Made by a program: the position numbers and the translations under genes
Notes under the pieces: generated by a model
What the model was told of the DNA's origin: nothing
Database searches by the model: none
What the model saw: only the letters and a program-made list of their open reading frames with translations
Assembly: GCA_024402565.1 (NCBI GenBank)
Contig: JAKSTM010000020.1
Span: 1 to 34,729 of the forward strand
Direction: 5' to 3'
Origin: Treponema sp.
GTDB lineage: Bacteria > Spirochaetota > Spirochaetia > Treponematales > Treponemataceae
DNA: 34,729 bases
Shown: positions 9,280 to 17,540 of the stretch, piece after piece
Layout of the letters: each line of letters begins with the position of its first letter
Position numbering within the stretch: the stretch's first letter is position 1

Positions 9280-9342
9280 AATATTTATAAGTTAGTGGAA
9301 ATTACTGCTAGAAAAACTGATATTAACATACTAGAATACTAC

Positions 9343-9368
9343 TAACGGTTATATCCGGAGGAAAATAT
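9343..9368 (+). promoter_or_regulatory. Leader of GH115 gene: odd-centred palindrome and strong RBS
   Basis: TAACGGTTA (9343-9351) is a short inverted repeat around a single central base, possibly an operator. It is followed by a strong Shine-Dalgarno GGAGG (9357-9361) at a normal distance from the ATG at 9369. I see no convincing -10/-35 pair for this gene. The palindrome is short enough to be chance. Confidence 0.35.
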
Positions 9369-12221
9369 ATGAAAATTAACTCATCCACATCATTTTATTT
9401 TGAAGATACTGCTTTTTCGGGCGTTCATAAAATTGCTGAAAAAGTAATGCACGATATAGAACTTGTAACAGGAACTGCCCCTGCAAAAGGCGGTGAAGAT
9501 TCTACAGTTATTTTCGGAACTGTGGGAAAATCAGCCATTATTGAAAATCTTGAAAAAGAAGGAAAAATCGACCTTTCCGAAGTAAAAGGAAAGCGTGAAG
9601 TTTACGGATTTTATGTTCTTGAAAACCAGATTGTGATTGCAGGTTCTGACAAACGTGGTACAATTTACGGACTTTTCCACCTTTCAGAACTGCTTGGAGT
9701 TTCTCCTTTAGTTGACTGGTGCAATATTAAACCTGTTCAGAAAGCTGAAGTTGAAATCACTTCTGACGATACAATGATTTCAAAAGAACCTTCAGTTCGC
9801 TTCCGCGGTTTCTTTATCAACGACGAATGGCCTGCCTTCGGCAACTGGTCCGGAAAAAACTTCGGCGGCGTAAATGCAAAATGCTACGAACATGTTTTTG
9901 AACTCCTTCTTCGTTTAAAGGGAAACTACCTGTGGCCTGCAATGTGGGCAAGCCGCTTTTCTGATGACGGTCCCGGACTTTTGAACGCAGAACTTGCCGA
10001 CGAACTTGGCGTAGTTATGGGGGCTTCACACCACGAACCTTGCTGCCGCGCCGGAGAAGAATATAAATATCTTCGCGGTCCTGATTCCATTTACGGTGAC
10101 GCATGGAACTTCATTAAAAATGAAAAGGGTATTACAAAGTTCTGGGAAGACGGACTTAAACGTAACGGAAAATTCGACAACGTTATTACAGTCGGTATGC
10201 GCGGTGAAGCTGATACTGCAATCATGCAGAACGCAACTCTTAAAGACAACATTGATCTTTTGCGCAATGTTCTTAAAACTCAGAACAGACTTATCCGTGA
10301 AAATGTTAATCAGAATCTTGAAGAAGTTCCACGCATGCTTGCCCTTTATAAAGAAGTTGAACCATATTTTTACGGCGACAAAAAAACAAAGGGACTTATG
10401 GGTGACCCTGAACTGGACAACGTAATCCTTATGCTCTGTGATGATAATCACGGAAACCTCCGTACAGTTCCTACAAAGGAAATGAGAAAGCATAAGGGCG
10501 GCTACGGTATGTACTATCATTTTGACTACCATGGTTCACCTTTCAGTTACGAATGGATCAACACAACTCATCTTGCAAAAGTCCGTGAACAGATGTGCGC
10601 TGCCTATGATTTCGGCATTCAGGATCTTTGGATTGTAAACGTTGGAGACATTCTTACAAATGAATTCCCGCTGAGTTACTTCCTGGATCTGGCTTACGAT
10701 TACGAAAAATATTCTGATTTTGAAATGACTGCTGAAAAATACACACGTCAGTGGGTTTCAAAACAGTTCCCGGACTTCTCAAAAGAGCAGCAGGATGATG
10801 TAGCTTTCATTCTGAACGGATATACAAAACTTTCACACCGCCGAAGAACAGAAGCTTTGAACGCAGAAACATATCATCCTGTAAACTACGGTGAAAGTGA
10901 TGAAACTCTCGCTCTTGCAGAAGATATCATGAACCGTTGTAAAAAACTTAAGGGCGAAGTAAGTGAAAAAGATTTCTCAGGTTTCTTTGCTCAAGTTTAT
11001 TATCCTGCCATGGGAAATATGAACGTTCTCAAGATGCAGCTTCTTGCAGGAAAGAACCACTGGTATGCTTCCAACGGAATTCTTGCAGCAAATGATCTGG
11101 TTCCGGAAATTAAAAAATGTATAGAATTTGATCATGCTCTTGTAAAGGAACTTGACGCAGTTGACGGTGGAAAATATTACGGTCAGGGATGGAGCCAGCA
11201 TATTGGTTTTAAACACTGGAACGAAGAAGAAAACCAGTATCCTGTTTATATGACTGTTGAACCTGCAGATAAAAAACGTCTTTGCGTCTGGGTAGAAGGA
11301 AATGACGAAGTGACTTCCGGCCTTGACTGGACAAAGCGCCGACTTTATTCTTTTGCTTTCCAGGACCCTGAATGTAAAAGCTTTGTACTGAATATAGGAA
11401 CAGCTTCAAATCAGACAATACCATTCCGTCTGGAATGTGATCGTGACTGGATTTCTTTTTCTCAGAAAGAAGGAGATGTATCCGGTACAGAAATAAAGAA
11501 AATAGAAGTTTTTGTCGATCGTGAAAAACTTGAAAAAGACAATGATAAAGGCTGTTATGTATTTGTTACAAATGATGACAGAAGCGCAGGAGGCGTAAAG
11601 GTTCCTGTTTTTGTTGAAGCCGGTACGGCTCAGTGGGTTTCAAAAGTTACGGGATGTGAAATTCCGGAAAATACTATCTGTCAGAAAGGACCATATATCT
11701 CAATTGATGCAGCAGATTTCTCTGAAAGCTTTGCCGGAACAGATACAGAAGGTCGTGTTACCGGATTTGAAGTGCTTCCTGATTATGGAAAACTGAATTC
11801 TGCAGTAAAAGTAGAAAGTGTAACTTCATATTTCCGGGAAGATTTGAAAGATGCGCCATGCCTTAAATATAATTTCTTTATGACAGGTAAACTTGACGGT
11901 ATTCTTAAAGTAGATTTTTACATGAATCCGTCAAACCCGGCAACTCAGGACAATTACTTCCGTTTTGGTGCAGCAGTAAACGGAAAAAAAGTACTTGTTG
12001 ATTGTGTTGACGAGAATTTCCATGTTGGTGACAATCAGGAGCCATGGGGAACTGATGTTACAAACAATATCCGTGTAAAATCAGCTTACTTTGAATGCAA
12101 GGAAGGATTTAATACTCTTGAAGTTTATGCAGTTACTCCGAATTTCGTTCTGGAAAAAATCGTAATGTACACAACAGATTCTGAAAAATTTATAAAGAGT
12201 TCTTACCTGGGACCGAGATAA
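9369..12221 (+). CDS. GH115 xylan alpha-1,2-glucuronidase, apparently cytoplasmic
   Basis: The 950-residue product matches glycoside hydrolase family 115, which removes (4-O-methyl-)glucuronic acid from xylan or xylo-oligosaccharides. Family blocks include RFRGFFINDEW (144-154), LLRLKGNYLWPAMW (180-193) and MGASHHEP (217-224), followed by the TIM-barrel-like core and a C-terminal beta-sandwich domain (roughly 780-945). The start has a strong GGAGG. No signal peptide or lipobox is present: the N terminus is MKINSSTSFYFEDTAF. It should therefore act in the cytoplasm on imported aldouronic oligosaccharides, whereas many characterised GH115 enzymes are exported. No xylanase, xylosidase or sugar transporter lies in the window, so it is an isolated xylan gene. 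Codons are rich in C-ending forms, like clpB and the glycyl-tRNA synthetase gene, suggesting good expression. Confidence 0.93.
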   Translation: MKINSSTSFYFEDTAFSGVHKIAEKVMHDIELVTGTAPAKGGEDSTVIFGTVGKSAIIENLEKEGKIDLSEVKGKREVYGFYVLENQIVIAGSDKRGTIYGLFHLSELLGVSPLVDWCNIKPVQKAEVEITSDDTMISKEPSVRFRGFFINDEWPAFGNWSGKNFGGVNAKCYEHVFELLLRLKGNYLWPAMWASRFSDDGPGLLNAELADELGVVMGASHHEPCCRAGEEYKYLRGPDSIYGDAWNFIKNEKGITKFWEDGLKRNGKFDNVITVGMRGEADTAIMQNATLKDNIDLLRNVLKTQNRLIRENVNQNLEEVPRMLALYKEVEPYFYGDKKTKGLMGDPELDNVILMLCDDNHGNLRTVPTKEMRKHKGGYGMYYHFDYHGSPFSYEWINTTHLAKVREQMCAAYDFGIQDLWIVNVGDILTNEFPLSYFLDLAYDYEKYSDFEMTAEKYTRQWVSKQFPDFSKEQQDDVAFILNGYTKLSHRRRTEALNAETYHPVNYGESDETLALAEDIMNRCKKLKGEVSEKDFSGFFAQVYYPAMGNMNVLKMQLLAGKNHWYASNGILAANDLVPEIKKCIEFDHALVKELDAVDGGKYYGQGWSQHIGFKHWNEEENQYPVYMTVEPADKKRLCVWVEGNDEVTSGLDWTKRRLYSFAFQDPECKSFVLNIGTASNQTIPFRLECDRDWISFSQKEGDVSGTEIKKIEVFVDREKLEKDNDKGCYVFVTNDDRSAGGVKVPVFVEAGTAQWVSKVTGCEIPENTICQKGPYISIDAADFSESFAGTDTEGRVTGFEVLPDYGKLNSAVKVESVTSYFREDLKDAPCLKYNFFMTGKLDGILKVDFYMNPSNPATQDNYFRFGAAVNGKKVLVDCVDENFHVGDNQEPWGTDVTNNIRVKSAYFECKEGFNTLEVYAVTPNFVLEKIVMYTTDSEKFIKSSYLGPR

Positions 12222-12268
12222 GTGTTGTCGAGAAAAGTGTAAAGAATAAATAAAAAGTAAAAGGTAAG

Positions 12269-12353
12269 AATTAAGAATTGCGGTTGGGCAATATGTAAAT
12301 GCGAGCCGGTATGTGCAGGAGTGATAGATTCCTGAATATACCGGCTTTATTTT
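12269..12353 (+). terminator. Terminator after GH115, with a short AT-rich repeat fragment
   Basis: AATTAAGAATTG at 12269-12280 repeats 12 nt of the intergenic elements at 7403 and 30838. A two-part stem follows: 9 bp (12304-12312 with 12338-12346) enclosing 5 bp (12316-12320 with 12330-12334). It ends in TTATTTTT on the plus-strand side only, so it serves the GH115 gene rather than galE. Confidence 0.7.
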
Positions 12354-12366
12354 TGATTGATTTTAA

Positions 12367-13383
12367 TTAGTCATCATATCCATTAGGATTCTGTGACTGC
12401 CATCTCCAGGAATCTTCACACATTTCTTTGATTCCATACTGAGCTTTCCAGCCAAGTTCTTTTTCAGCTTTTGCTGGATCCGCATAACATGTTGCAATGT
12501 CACCTGGGCGGCGGGCTTTGATTGTGTAAGGAATCTTAACTCCTGTAGCTTCTTCAAAATTATGAACGATATCAAGAACTGAATATCCGTGACCTGTTCC
12601 CAGATTATAGATACAAAGGCCAGCTTTTTCTTCAATTTTCTTAAGAGCTTTTACGTGACCTGTTGCAAGATCTACGACGTGGATATAGTCGCGGACTCCT
12701 GTTCCGTCGTGAGTAGGGTAATCATTTCCGAATACACCAAGCTCTTTAAGTTTTCCGACAGCAACCTGAGTTACGTAAGGCATAAGGTTGTTTGGAATTC
12801 CGTTTGGATTTTCACCCATTGTTCCTGATTTATGAGCTCCAATAGGATTAAAGTAACGGAGGAGAATTACGTTCCATTCTGGATCTGCTTTCTGCATGTC
12901 ACTTAAAATTTGTTCCAGCATAGATTTAGTCCAGCCGTATGGATTTGTACACTGACCTTTTGGACATTCTTCTGTAATCGGGATGAATGCAGGGTCTCCG
13001 TATACTGTTGCTGAAGAAGAGAAAATAATGTTTTTACAGTTATGCTGTCTCATTACATCAACAAGAGTTAATGTTCCTGAAATATTATTTTCATAGTATT
13101 CCCAAGGTTTAGCAACTGATTCACCTACAGCCTTAAGACCTGCAAAATGAATTACAGAATCGATTTTTTCTGTATTAAAAACTTTATTTAATGCTTCACG
13201 GTCAAGAATATCAGCTTTATAAAATTTAACAGATTTTCCTGTGATTTTTTCAACTCTTTCCAGGGATTTTTCACTTGAGTTTACAAGGTTATCAAGAACA
13301 ACAACATCGTAACCTGCATTCTGGAGTTCAACAACTGTGTGGCTTCCTATAAAACCTGCGCCACCTGTAACTAAAATAGACAT
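12367..13383 (-). CDS. galE: UDP-glucose 4-epimerase
   Basis: The 338-residue protein is an extended short-chain dehydrogenase. It has the NAD-binding motif GGAGFIG (7-13), the catalytic Ser in FSSSAT (S124) and the Tyr/Lys pair Y149 and K153 in NPYGWTK. The NLGTGxGxSVLD and RRPGD blocks are typical of GalE. It interconverts UDP-galactose and UDP-glucose in the cytoplasm, feeding galactose use and surface polysaccharide synthesis. A good Shine-Dalgarno AAGGAG precedes the ATG. It lies 61 bp downstream of folA on the same strand and may share its transcript, though that gap is long enough to hold its own promoter. Confidence 0.96.
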   Translation of the reverse strand: MSILVTGGAGFIGSHTVVELQNAGYDVVVLDNLVNSSEKSLERVEKITGKSVKFYKADILDREALNKVFNTEKIDSVIHFAGLKAVGESVAKPWEYYENNISGTLTLVDVMRQHNCKNIIFSSSATVYGDPAFIPITEECPKGQCTNPYGWTKSMLEQILSDMQKADPEWNVILLRYFNPIGAHKSGTMGENPNGIPNNLMPYVTQVAVGKLKELGVFGNDYPTHDGTGVRDYIHVVDLATGHVKALKKIEEKAGLCIYNLGTGHGYSVLDIVHNFEEATGVKIPYTIKARRPGDIATCYADPAKAEKELGWKAQYGIKEMCEDSWRWQSQNPNGYDD

Positions 13384-13444
13384 AATTGCTCCTTAAAAAA
13401 ATAAGTAACTAAATAATATCATTTGGAGATTTGTTTGTATATTA

Positions 13445-13927
13445 CTATAAATCAGGACAGTATCGGGTAAAAGAGTCCGGGAAGTCGTAATCTATCAGGG
13501 TGTGATATGTATTTCCGTTAATTAAGTTTTTTTTGTAAGTTTCCTTAAGGATTTTTGCTCCACCGATTATATAGATTTCTTTTTCAGGCAAAGATTTGCA
13601 GGAAGTTATGGCATCTTCGATTGTTGGAAAAAAGTTCCATTCTGTTTCTGAAAGTTTGGAATCGTTCCGGCGGTTTACATTTCTGTCTATGACTATATTT
13701 ATTCGGTTAGGAAGCGGGGCGGGAAAAGTTTTGAAGGTGTTATACCCCATGATGATTATGTTTCCCGTTGTAAGTTTTTTGAAAAGCGCCATGTCATCCG
13801 CACACTGTTTCTGGATGTTTTCAGGAAGATCTGTACGGATGCGGTTTTCAGGAGTGCGCCAGGGAAGTGAGCCGTCTTTCATGCCCATTTCCCCGTTGCG
13901 GCCTGTGGCGTATAAAGCGTGAATCAT
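13445..13927 (-). CDS. folA: Dihydrofolate reductase
   Basis: The 160-residue product has the usual DHFR length and blocks: MIHALYATGRNGEMG, the Met20-loop-like DGSLPW, the acidic catalytic residue in ADDMALFKK (probably D45), the NADPH-binding IIMGYNTFKTF, and EIYIIGGAKI. About 15 extra residues lie between LPW and the catalytic acid compared with the E. coli enzyme. It reduces dihydrofolate to tetrahydrofolate with NADPH. The start follows the pncB stop by 17 nt and has no Shine-Dalgarno sequence. That gap is one copy of a 17-bp tandem duplication, so translation probably depends on reinitiation after pncB. Confidence 0.88.
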   Translation of the reverse strand: MIHALYATGRNGEMGMKDGSLPWRTPENRIRTDLPENIQKQCADDMALFKKLTTGNIIIMGYNTFKTFPAPLPNRINIVIDRNVNRRNDSKLSETEWNFFPTIEDAITSCKSLPEKEIYIIGGAKILKETYKKNLINGNTYHTLIDYDFPDSFTRYCPDL

Positions 13928-13928
13928 T

Positions 13929-13962
13929 TATTTAAGGTTTGCTTCTATTTGAGGTTTGCTTC
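13929..13962 (-). repeat. 17-bp tandem duplication at the pncB-folA junction
   Basis: Positions 13929-13945 and 13946-13962 are adjacent copies, 16 of 17 bases identical (minus-strand unit GAAGCAAACCTNAAATA). The upstream copy encodes the last residues of PncB (EANLK) and its stop; the downstream copy is the whole intergenic gap before the folA ATG. Confidence 0.85.
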
Positions 13963-15408
13963 GATAAATTTCAGCTTCAGGTCTTTGAGTCCTTCTGTTA
14001 CAGAAACCTTGTAAACGTGAGGATTCAGAATACGTTTGTATGAAGGGTCCAGTGCTGCCAGGTCTTTTTCCATGTTCTGGCGTGCAATGATAAGCTGTTC
14101 TTTTTCAGGCAGGCGAGGCAGAACTCTTTCACCTTTTGAAAGGCGTTTTTTTAAGAGAGGTTCAACCTTAGCTGGCTTTGCCACAAAAGAACGGTAGTCT
14201 ACCATTGTGTGGAAGAAGCGGCTTTCTTTTCCTTCTTCAACAGTTTCGTTTTCCAGGGAAAGAATGTCGGCAATTGCCATACCGTTTTCGTCGTAAAGGC
14301 GGTAAGAGTTTTTGATTCCCGGGTTAGTTGTTTTTGCAGGGTTATCGCTGAACTTCATTGCAGGTTCAAGCTTGTTTGATGCAGCATCGTGACGGGCTGC
14401 CAGTTTGTAAACGCCTGTGAAGGAAGATTCGTTTCCGCCTGTTACCATGTGAGTTCCAACACCCCATGAATCAATTGGTGCGCCACCTGCAACAAGAGTT
14501 GTAATGATTTCTTCTGTAAGTTCATTGGAAACACAGATTTTTGCCTGAGGGTATCCGGCGCGGTCCAGTTCTTTACGAACTTCGCGGGTAAGGTAAGAAA
14601 TGTCACCTGAGTCCAGACGAACACCGAATCCGTATCCTTTCTTAACAAGTTCGCCGCCGGCGATGATTGCGTTTTTAATACCGCTCTTAAGTGTGTCGTA
14701 TGTGTCGATAAGGAACACTGCATTCTGAGGGTAAATCTTTGCGTAAGCACGGAAGGCTTCAAGTTCTGAAGGATGGCTCATAATCCATGAGTGTGCCATT
14801 GTTCCCATAACAGGAATGCCGTATAGTTTTCCGGCCAGTGTGTTTGAAGTACCTGCGGCACCTCCGATGTAGGCGGCGCGGGTAGCACTCATAGCTCCGT
14901 CAGGTCCCTGTGCACGGCGAAGACCGAATTCCATAATCGGGGTCTTTTTGCTTGCAAGCCAGATGCGGGCAGTTTTTGTTGCGATAAGGCTCTGGAAGTT
15001 GATGTGGTTTAAAAGCATGCCTTCGATAATCTGTGCCTGAATGAGAGGAGCGTGGATGCGTACAAGTGGTTCCTGTGGGAAAATCACTTTTCCTTCGTCC
15101 ATCATGTAAACGTCACCTGTGAAGCGGAAATCCTTCAGGTAATCCAGGAAGCCCTGTTCGAACATGTTGAGGCCCGAAAGGTATGCAATGTCTTCTTCAG
15201 AAAAACGGAAGGAAGTAAGTACATCGAGGAAAGTTTCCACGCCGGCAAGAACTGAAAATCCGCCTTCGAAAGGATTCTTTCTGAAGAACATATCAAATAC
15301 TACTTCATGGTCCATGTTCTGTTTCCAGTAACCATGTGCCATTGTGAGTTCATAAAAATCTGTAAAAAGTGCTGAATTGATTGTGCTGTTTTCTATTACT
15401 TCGTTCAT
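13945..15408 (-). CDS. pncB: Nicotinate phosphoribosyltransferase
   Basis: The 487-residue protein fits nicotinate phosphoribosyltransferase, which makes nicotinate mononucleotide from nicotinic acid and PRPP (NAD salvage, ATP-assisted). Visible blocks are TDFYELTMAHGYW near the N terminus, FGLRRAQGPDGA, MGTMAHSWIMSHPSE with the probable phosphorylated His at 206, LIDTYDT, VRLDSGD and the GVGTHMVTG phosphate-binding region. The ATG has no Shine-Dalgarno sequence, and a TAAAAT ends 6 nt before it, so a leaderless mRNA is likely. folA follows immediately, pairing two redox-cofactor genes. Confidence 0.95.
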   Translation of the reverse strand: MNEVIENSTINSALFTDFYELTMAHGYWKQNMDHEVVFDMFFRKNPFEGGFSVLAGVETFLDVLTSFRFSEEDIAYLSGLNMFEQGFLDYLKDFRFTGDVYMMDEGKVIFPQEPLVRIHAPLIQAQIIEGMLLNHINFQSLIATKTARIWLASKKTPIMEFGLRRAQGPDGAMSATRAAYIGGAAGTSNTLAGKLYGIPVMGTMAHSWIMSHPSELEAFRAYAKIYPQNAVFLIDTYDTLKSGIKNAIIAGGELVKKGYGFGVRLDSGDISYLTREVRKELDRAGYPQAKICVSNELTEEIITTLVAGGAPIDSWGVGTHMVTGGNESSFTGVYKLAARHDAASNKLEPAMKFSDNPAKTTNPGIKNSYRLYDENGMAIADILSLENETVEEGKESRFFHTMVDYRSFVAKPAKVEPLLKKRLSKGERVLPRLPEKEQLIIARQNMEKDLAALDPSYKRILNPHVYKVSVTEGLKDLKLKFIEANLK

Positions 15409-15443
15409 AATTTTATTTTAATGAAATGCTGATTTATGAGCAA
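15409..15443 (-). promoter_or_regulatory. pncB promoter, predicted leaderless
   Basis: On the minus strand TTGCTC (15443-15438), a 17-bp spacer and TAAAAT (15420-15415) end 6 nt before the ATG at 15408. No Shine-Dalgarno sequence is present. Confidence 0.6.
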
Positions 15444-15453
15444 ATATGCTTTG

Positions 15454-16305
15454 CTATTTTAAGAAACTATCTATACTTACAGTGTCTGTTGTCTTTTCAG
15501 GGTGCGGACGTTTGCAGTATTTGAAAGTGAAGCGTGCGCCTGTATATCTTCCAACAAAACGGCTTGCTGCTGCTTTGAATTTCCATTTAGAAGCATAAAT
15601 TGCTGTCCTTTTTCCTTTCATGGCTTTTTTAAGACAATGTGCAACTACTTTATCAGCCGGTAAACCGTGGCGAACTTTTTCTCGAACTCCGCCTGATGCA
15701 ACATTTGCGAATTCTGTAGAAACTGGGCCAGGACACAAGGCGCATACGCTGATTCCTTTATCTTTTAGCTCTGCAGCAAGTGCCATTGTAAAACTTAATA
15801 CGTAAGATTTTGTAGCTCCATAAACCGCAAAATCTCCTAAAGGCAAAAAGGAGGCAAGGCTTGCAGTGTTAATTATATGTGAACCTTTTTTCATGTAAGG
15901 AAGACATACTCCAGTAAGTCCTACAAGGCTGGTACAGTTCAGATCAGTCATTTCCATTTCGCGGTCAACATCTGTTTCGTCAAAAGGACCATAAGTTCCG
16001 AATCCTGCATTGTTTATCAGCTTTGTGATTTCAATGGAACTTTCCATTACTGATAGTTTTTCGTTTTCATCTTCCAGATATTTTTTGAATTCATGGACTC
16101 CTTTCTGCCCTGATATATCCATTGGGACCGCTCTGACTAAATCAAAATTTTTAGTCTTGTTAATTTCTTGTGCAATTTCTTTAAGCTTTTCTTCTCTACG
16201 GGCGATAATCCAGATTTCATCTTCTGTATTCATATCAGCAATCTGCTTTGCAAATTCTACACCCATTCCGGAACTTGCTCCGGTTATAACTGCTATTTTC
16301 TTCAT
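15454..16305 (-). CDS. Short-chain dehydrogenase/reductase
   Basis: This 283-residue classical SDR has the cofactor motif TGASSGMG (8-15), NNAG (98-101), catalytic Ser149, Tyr162 and Lys166 (YGATK), and a PGPVSTEF segment after the active site. The basic residues after the second beta strand (ARREEK) favour NADPH. The C-terminal extension is basic and extends past the SDR core. It resembles the DltE/YqjQ-like branch, but the substrate cannot be assigned. The ATG has no Shine-Dalgarno sequence and a TATAAT ends 7 nt before it. It is transcribed divergently from the exported GH3 enzyme across a 23-bp gap. Confidence 0.88.
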   Translation of the reverse strand: MKKIAVITGASSGMGVEFAKQIADMNTEDEIWIIARREEKLKEIAQEINKTKNFDLVRAVPMDISGQKGVHEFKKYLEDENEKLSVMESSIEITKLINNAGFGTYGPFDETDVDREMEMTDLNCTSLVGLTGVCLPYMKKGSHIINTASLASFLPLGDFAVYGATKSYVLSFTMALAAELKDKGISVCALCPGPVSTEFANVASGGVREKVRHGLPADKVVAHCLKKAMKGKRTAIYASKWKFKAAASRFVGRYTGARFTFKYCKRPHPEKTTDTVSIDSFLK

Positions 16306-16342
16306 GTGTTCTATTATAATGTGATTTTATGTATACTTCCAA
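16306..16342. promoter_or_regulatory. Divergent promoter with a shared palindromic -10 (SDR / GH3)
   Basis: The 23-bp gap (16306-16328) contains ATTATAAT (16313-16320), its own reverse complement. It gives TATAAT on the plus strand (16315-16320, 8 nt before the GH3 ATG) and on the minus strand (16318-16313, 7 nt before the SDR ATG). A TTGGAA (16342-16337 on the minus strand) lies 18 bp upstream for the SDR direction. No good -35 is seen for GH3. Neither gene has a Shine-Dalgarno sequence. Confidence 0.6.
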
Positions 16343-17540
16343 TATGAAAAAAATGTTACTGGCCTTGTGCGTCATTTCTGCAACTTTTAATTTTGCTTTT
16401 TGCAAACCAAAGATAATTGATAAAAAACAGACAAAGAAAGAATTGAATAATCGTAAGTTTGCACTTTCGGTAAATGATGAAATAAAATTTATTAAAAAAA
16501 ATAATGAAAATAATCTGAATGATTTTCTTAATGGAATGTCTCTGGAAGAAAAAGTCAGTCAGATGTTTATTATAAATCTGGAAGGCAATAAAAAATTTAA
16601 ACCAATTGATCGGATGAATGGAAAGCCTTATGTGCCAGGAGGATATTTATTTTTCTCTTATAATTTGGGAGACACTCCTTCCGAGGTAAAAGAATTCACA
16701 GATGATATAAAAACGTATTGTGAAGAAAATGATATCATTCCTCCTTTTCTTGCAGTAGATGAAGAAGGGGGGTGGGTTCAAAGATTAAAGAAATTAGCAG
16801 GAAAACTCCCAAGTCAGGAAGAAGTGGCATTAACAAAAAGTATTTCTGACGCATATGAAATGTATTTTGAACATGCAAGAAAAATGAAAGATATGGGATT
16901 TCATATGAATCTTGCACCCGTGGTTGAAGTTCTTTCAGATTATAATAAAGATTTTCTTGATGGAAGAAGTTTTGGAAATCTTGAACAGACCATTACTTAT
17001 TCAATGGCAGAAATGAATGGATATCAAAATAATGGAATTGCATGTGTCCTTAAGCATTTCCCAGGAAATACAAATACAGATCCTCACACGGGGCTTCCTG
17101 AAATTACTTTGTCAAAAGAAGAAATGGTATCTGCATTGATTCCGTTTGGAAGAACTGTGAATCTGAGACCTAAAGCTGTATTAATGAGCCATGCACGAAC
17201 TCAAGTTATAGATGAAGAAATACCAGCTTGTTTTTCGTATACCTGGGTGACTGAGAAACTTAGAAATGAAATGGGTTTTGAAGGAATTATTTTTTCTGAT
17301 GATATTTTTATGGGAGCTCTTTCAAAAAATGGATATCCGCCAGAAATTGCATGTGTAAAAGCGGTTGAAGCCGGTGTTGATTGTATTATGATTTCTGAAA
17401 AAAGATTTCTTAATCCTGCACAGGTTTTAATATCGAAGGCAAAAGAAGATCCTGCTTTTGCAGATCGCATAGACGAAAGTTGCCGGAGAATATTAAAATA
17501 TAAAATAGAAGTTGGAATATGGCAAAACAAAAAAAATTAA
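16329..17540 (+). CDS. Exported GH3 beta-N-acetylhexosaminidase-like protein
   Basis: The 403-residue product is a single-domain GH3 enzyme of the NagZ/beta-N-acetylglucosaminidase type. It has the hallmark loop KHFPGNTNTDPHTG (242-255) with the catalytic Asp251-His253 dyad, and the nucleophile Asp324 in IIFSDDIFMGAL. A signal peptide of about 25 residues ends in a Cys-containing segment (FAFC), so SPase I cleavage seems likelier than a clean lipobox. It would act in the periplasm, removing N-acetylglucosamine from peptidoglycan or other glycans. The ATG at 16329 is at the predicted transcript start; ATG 16344 would shorten the signal peptide by five residues and also lacks a Shine-Dalgarno sequence. 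The end overlaps the methyltransferase gene by 22 nt. Confidence 0.88.
   Translation: MYTSNMKKMLLALCVISATFNFAFCKPKIIDKKQTKKELNNRKFALSVNDEIKFIKKNNENNLNDFLNGMSLEEKVSQMFIINLEGNKKFKPIDRMNGKPYVPGGYLFFSYNLGDTPSEVKEFTDDIKTYCEENDIIPPFLAVDEEGGWVQRLKKLAGKLPSQEEVALTKSISDAYEMYFEHARKMKDMGFHMNLAPVVEVLSDYNKDFLDGRSFGNLEQTITYSMAEMNGYQNNGIACVLKHFPGNTNTDPHTGLPEITLSKEEMVSALIPFGRTVNLRPKAVLMSHARTQVIDEEIPACFSYTWVTEKLRNEMGFEGIIFSDDIFMGALSKNGYPPEIACVKAVEAGVDCIMISEKRFLNPAQVLISKAKEDPAFADRIDESCRRILKYKIEVGIWQNKKN

Noticed and set aside
10026..10532. 168-residue minus-strand frame opposite the GH115 gene
   Set aside because: Overlaps a conserved catalytic block of GH115 and shows no family motif or Shine-Dalgarno sequence; shadow frame.
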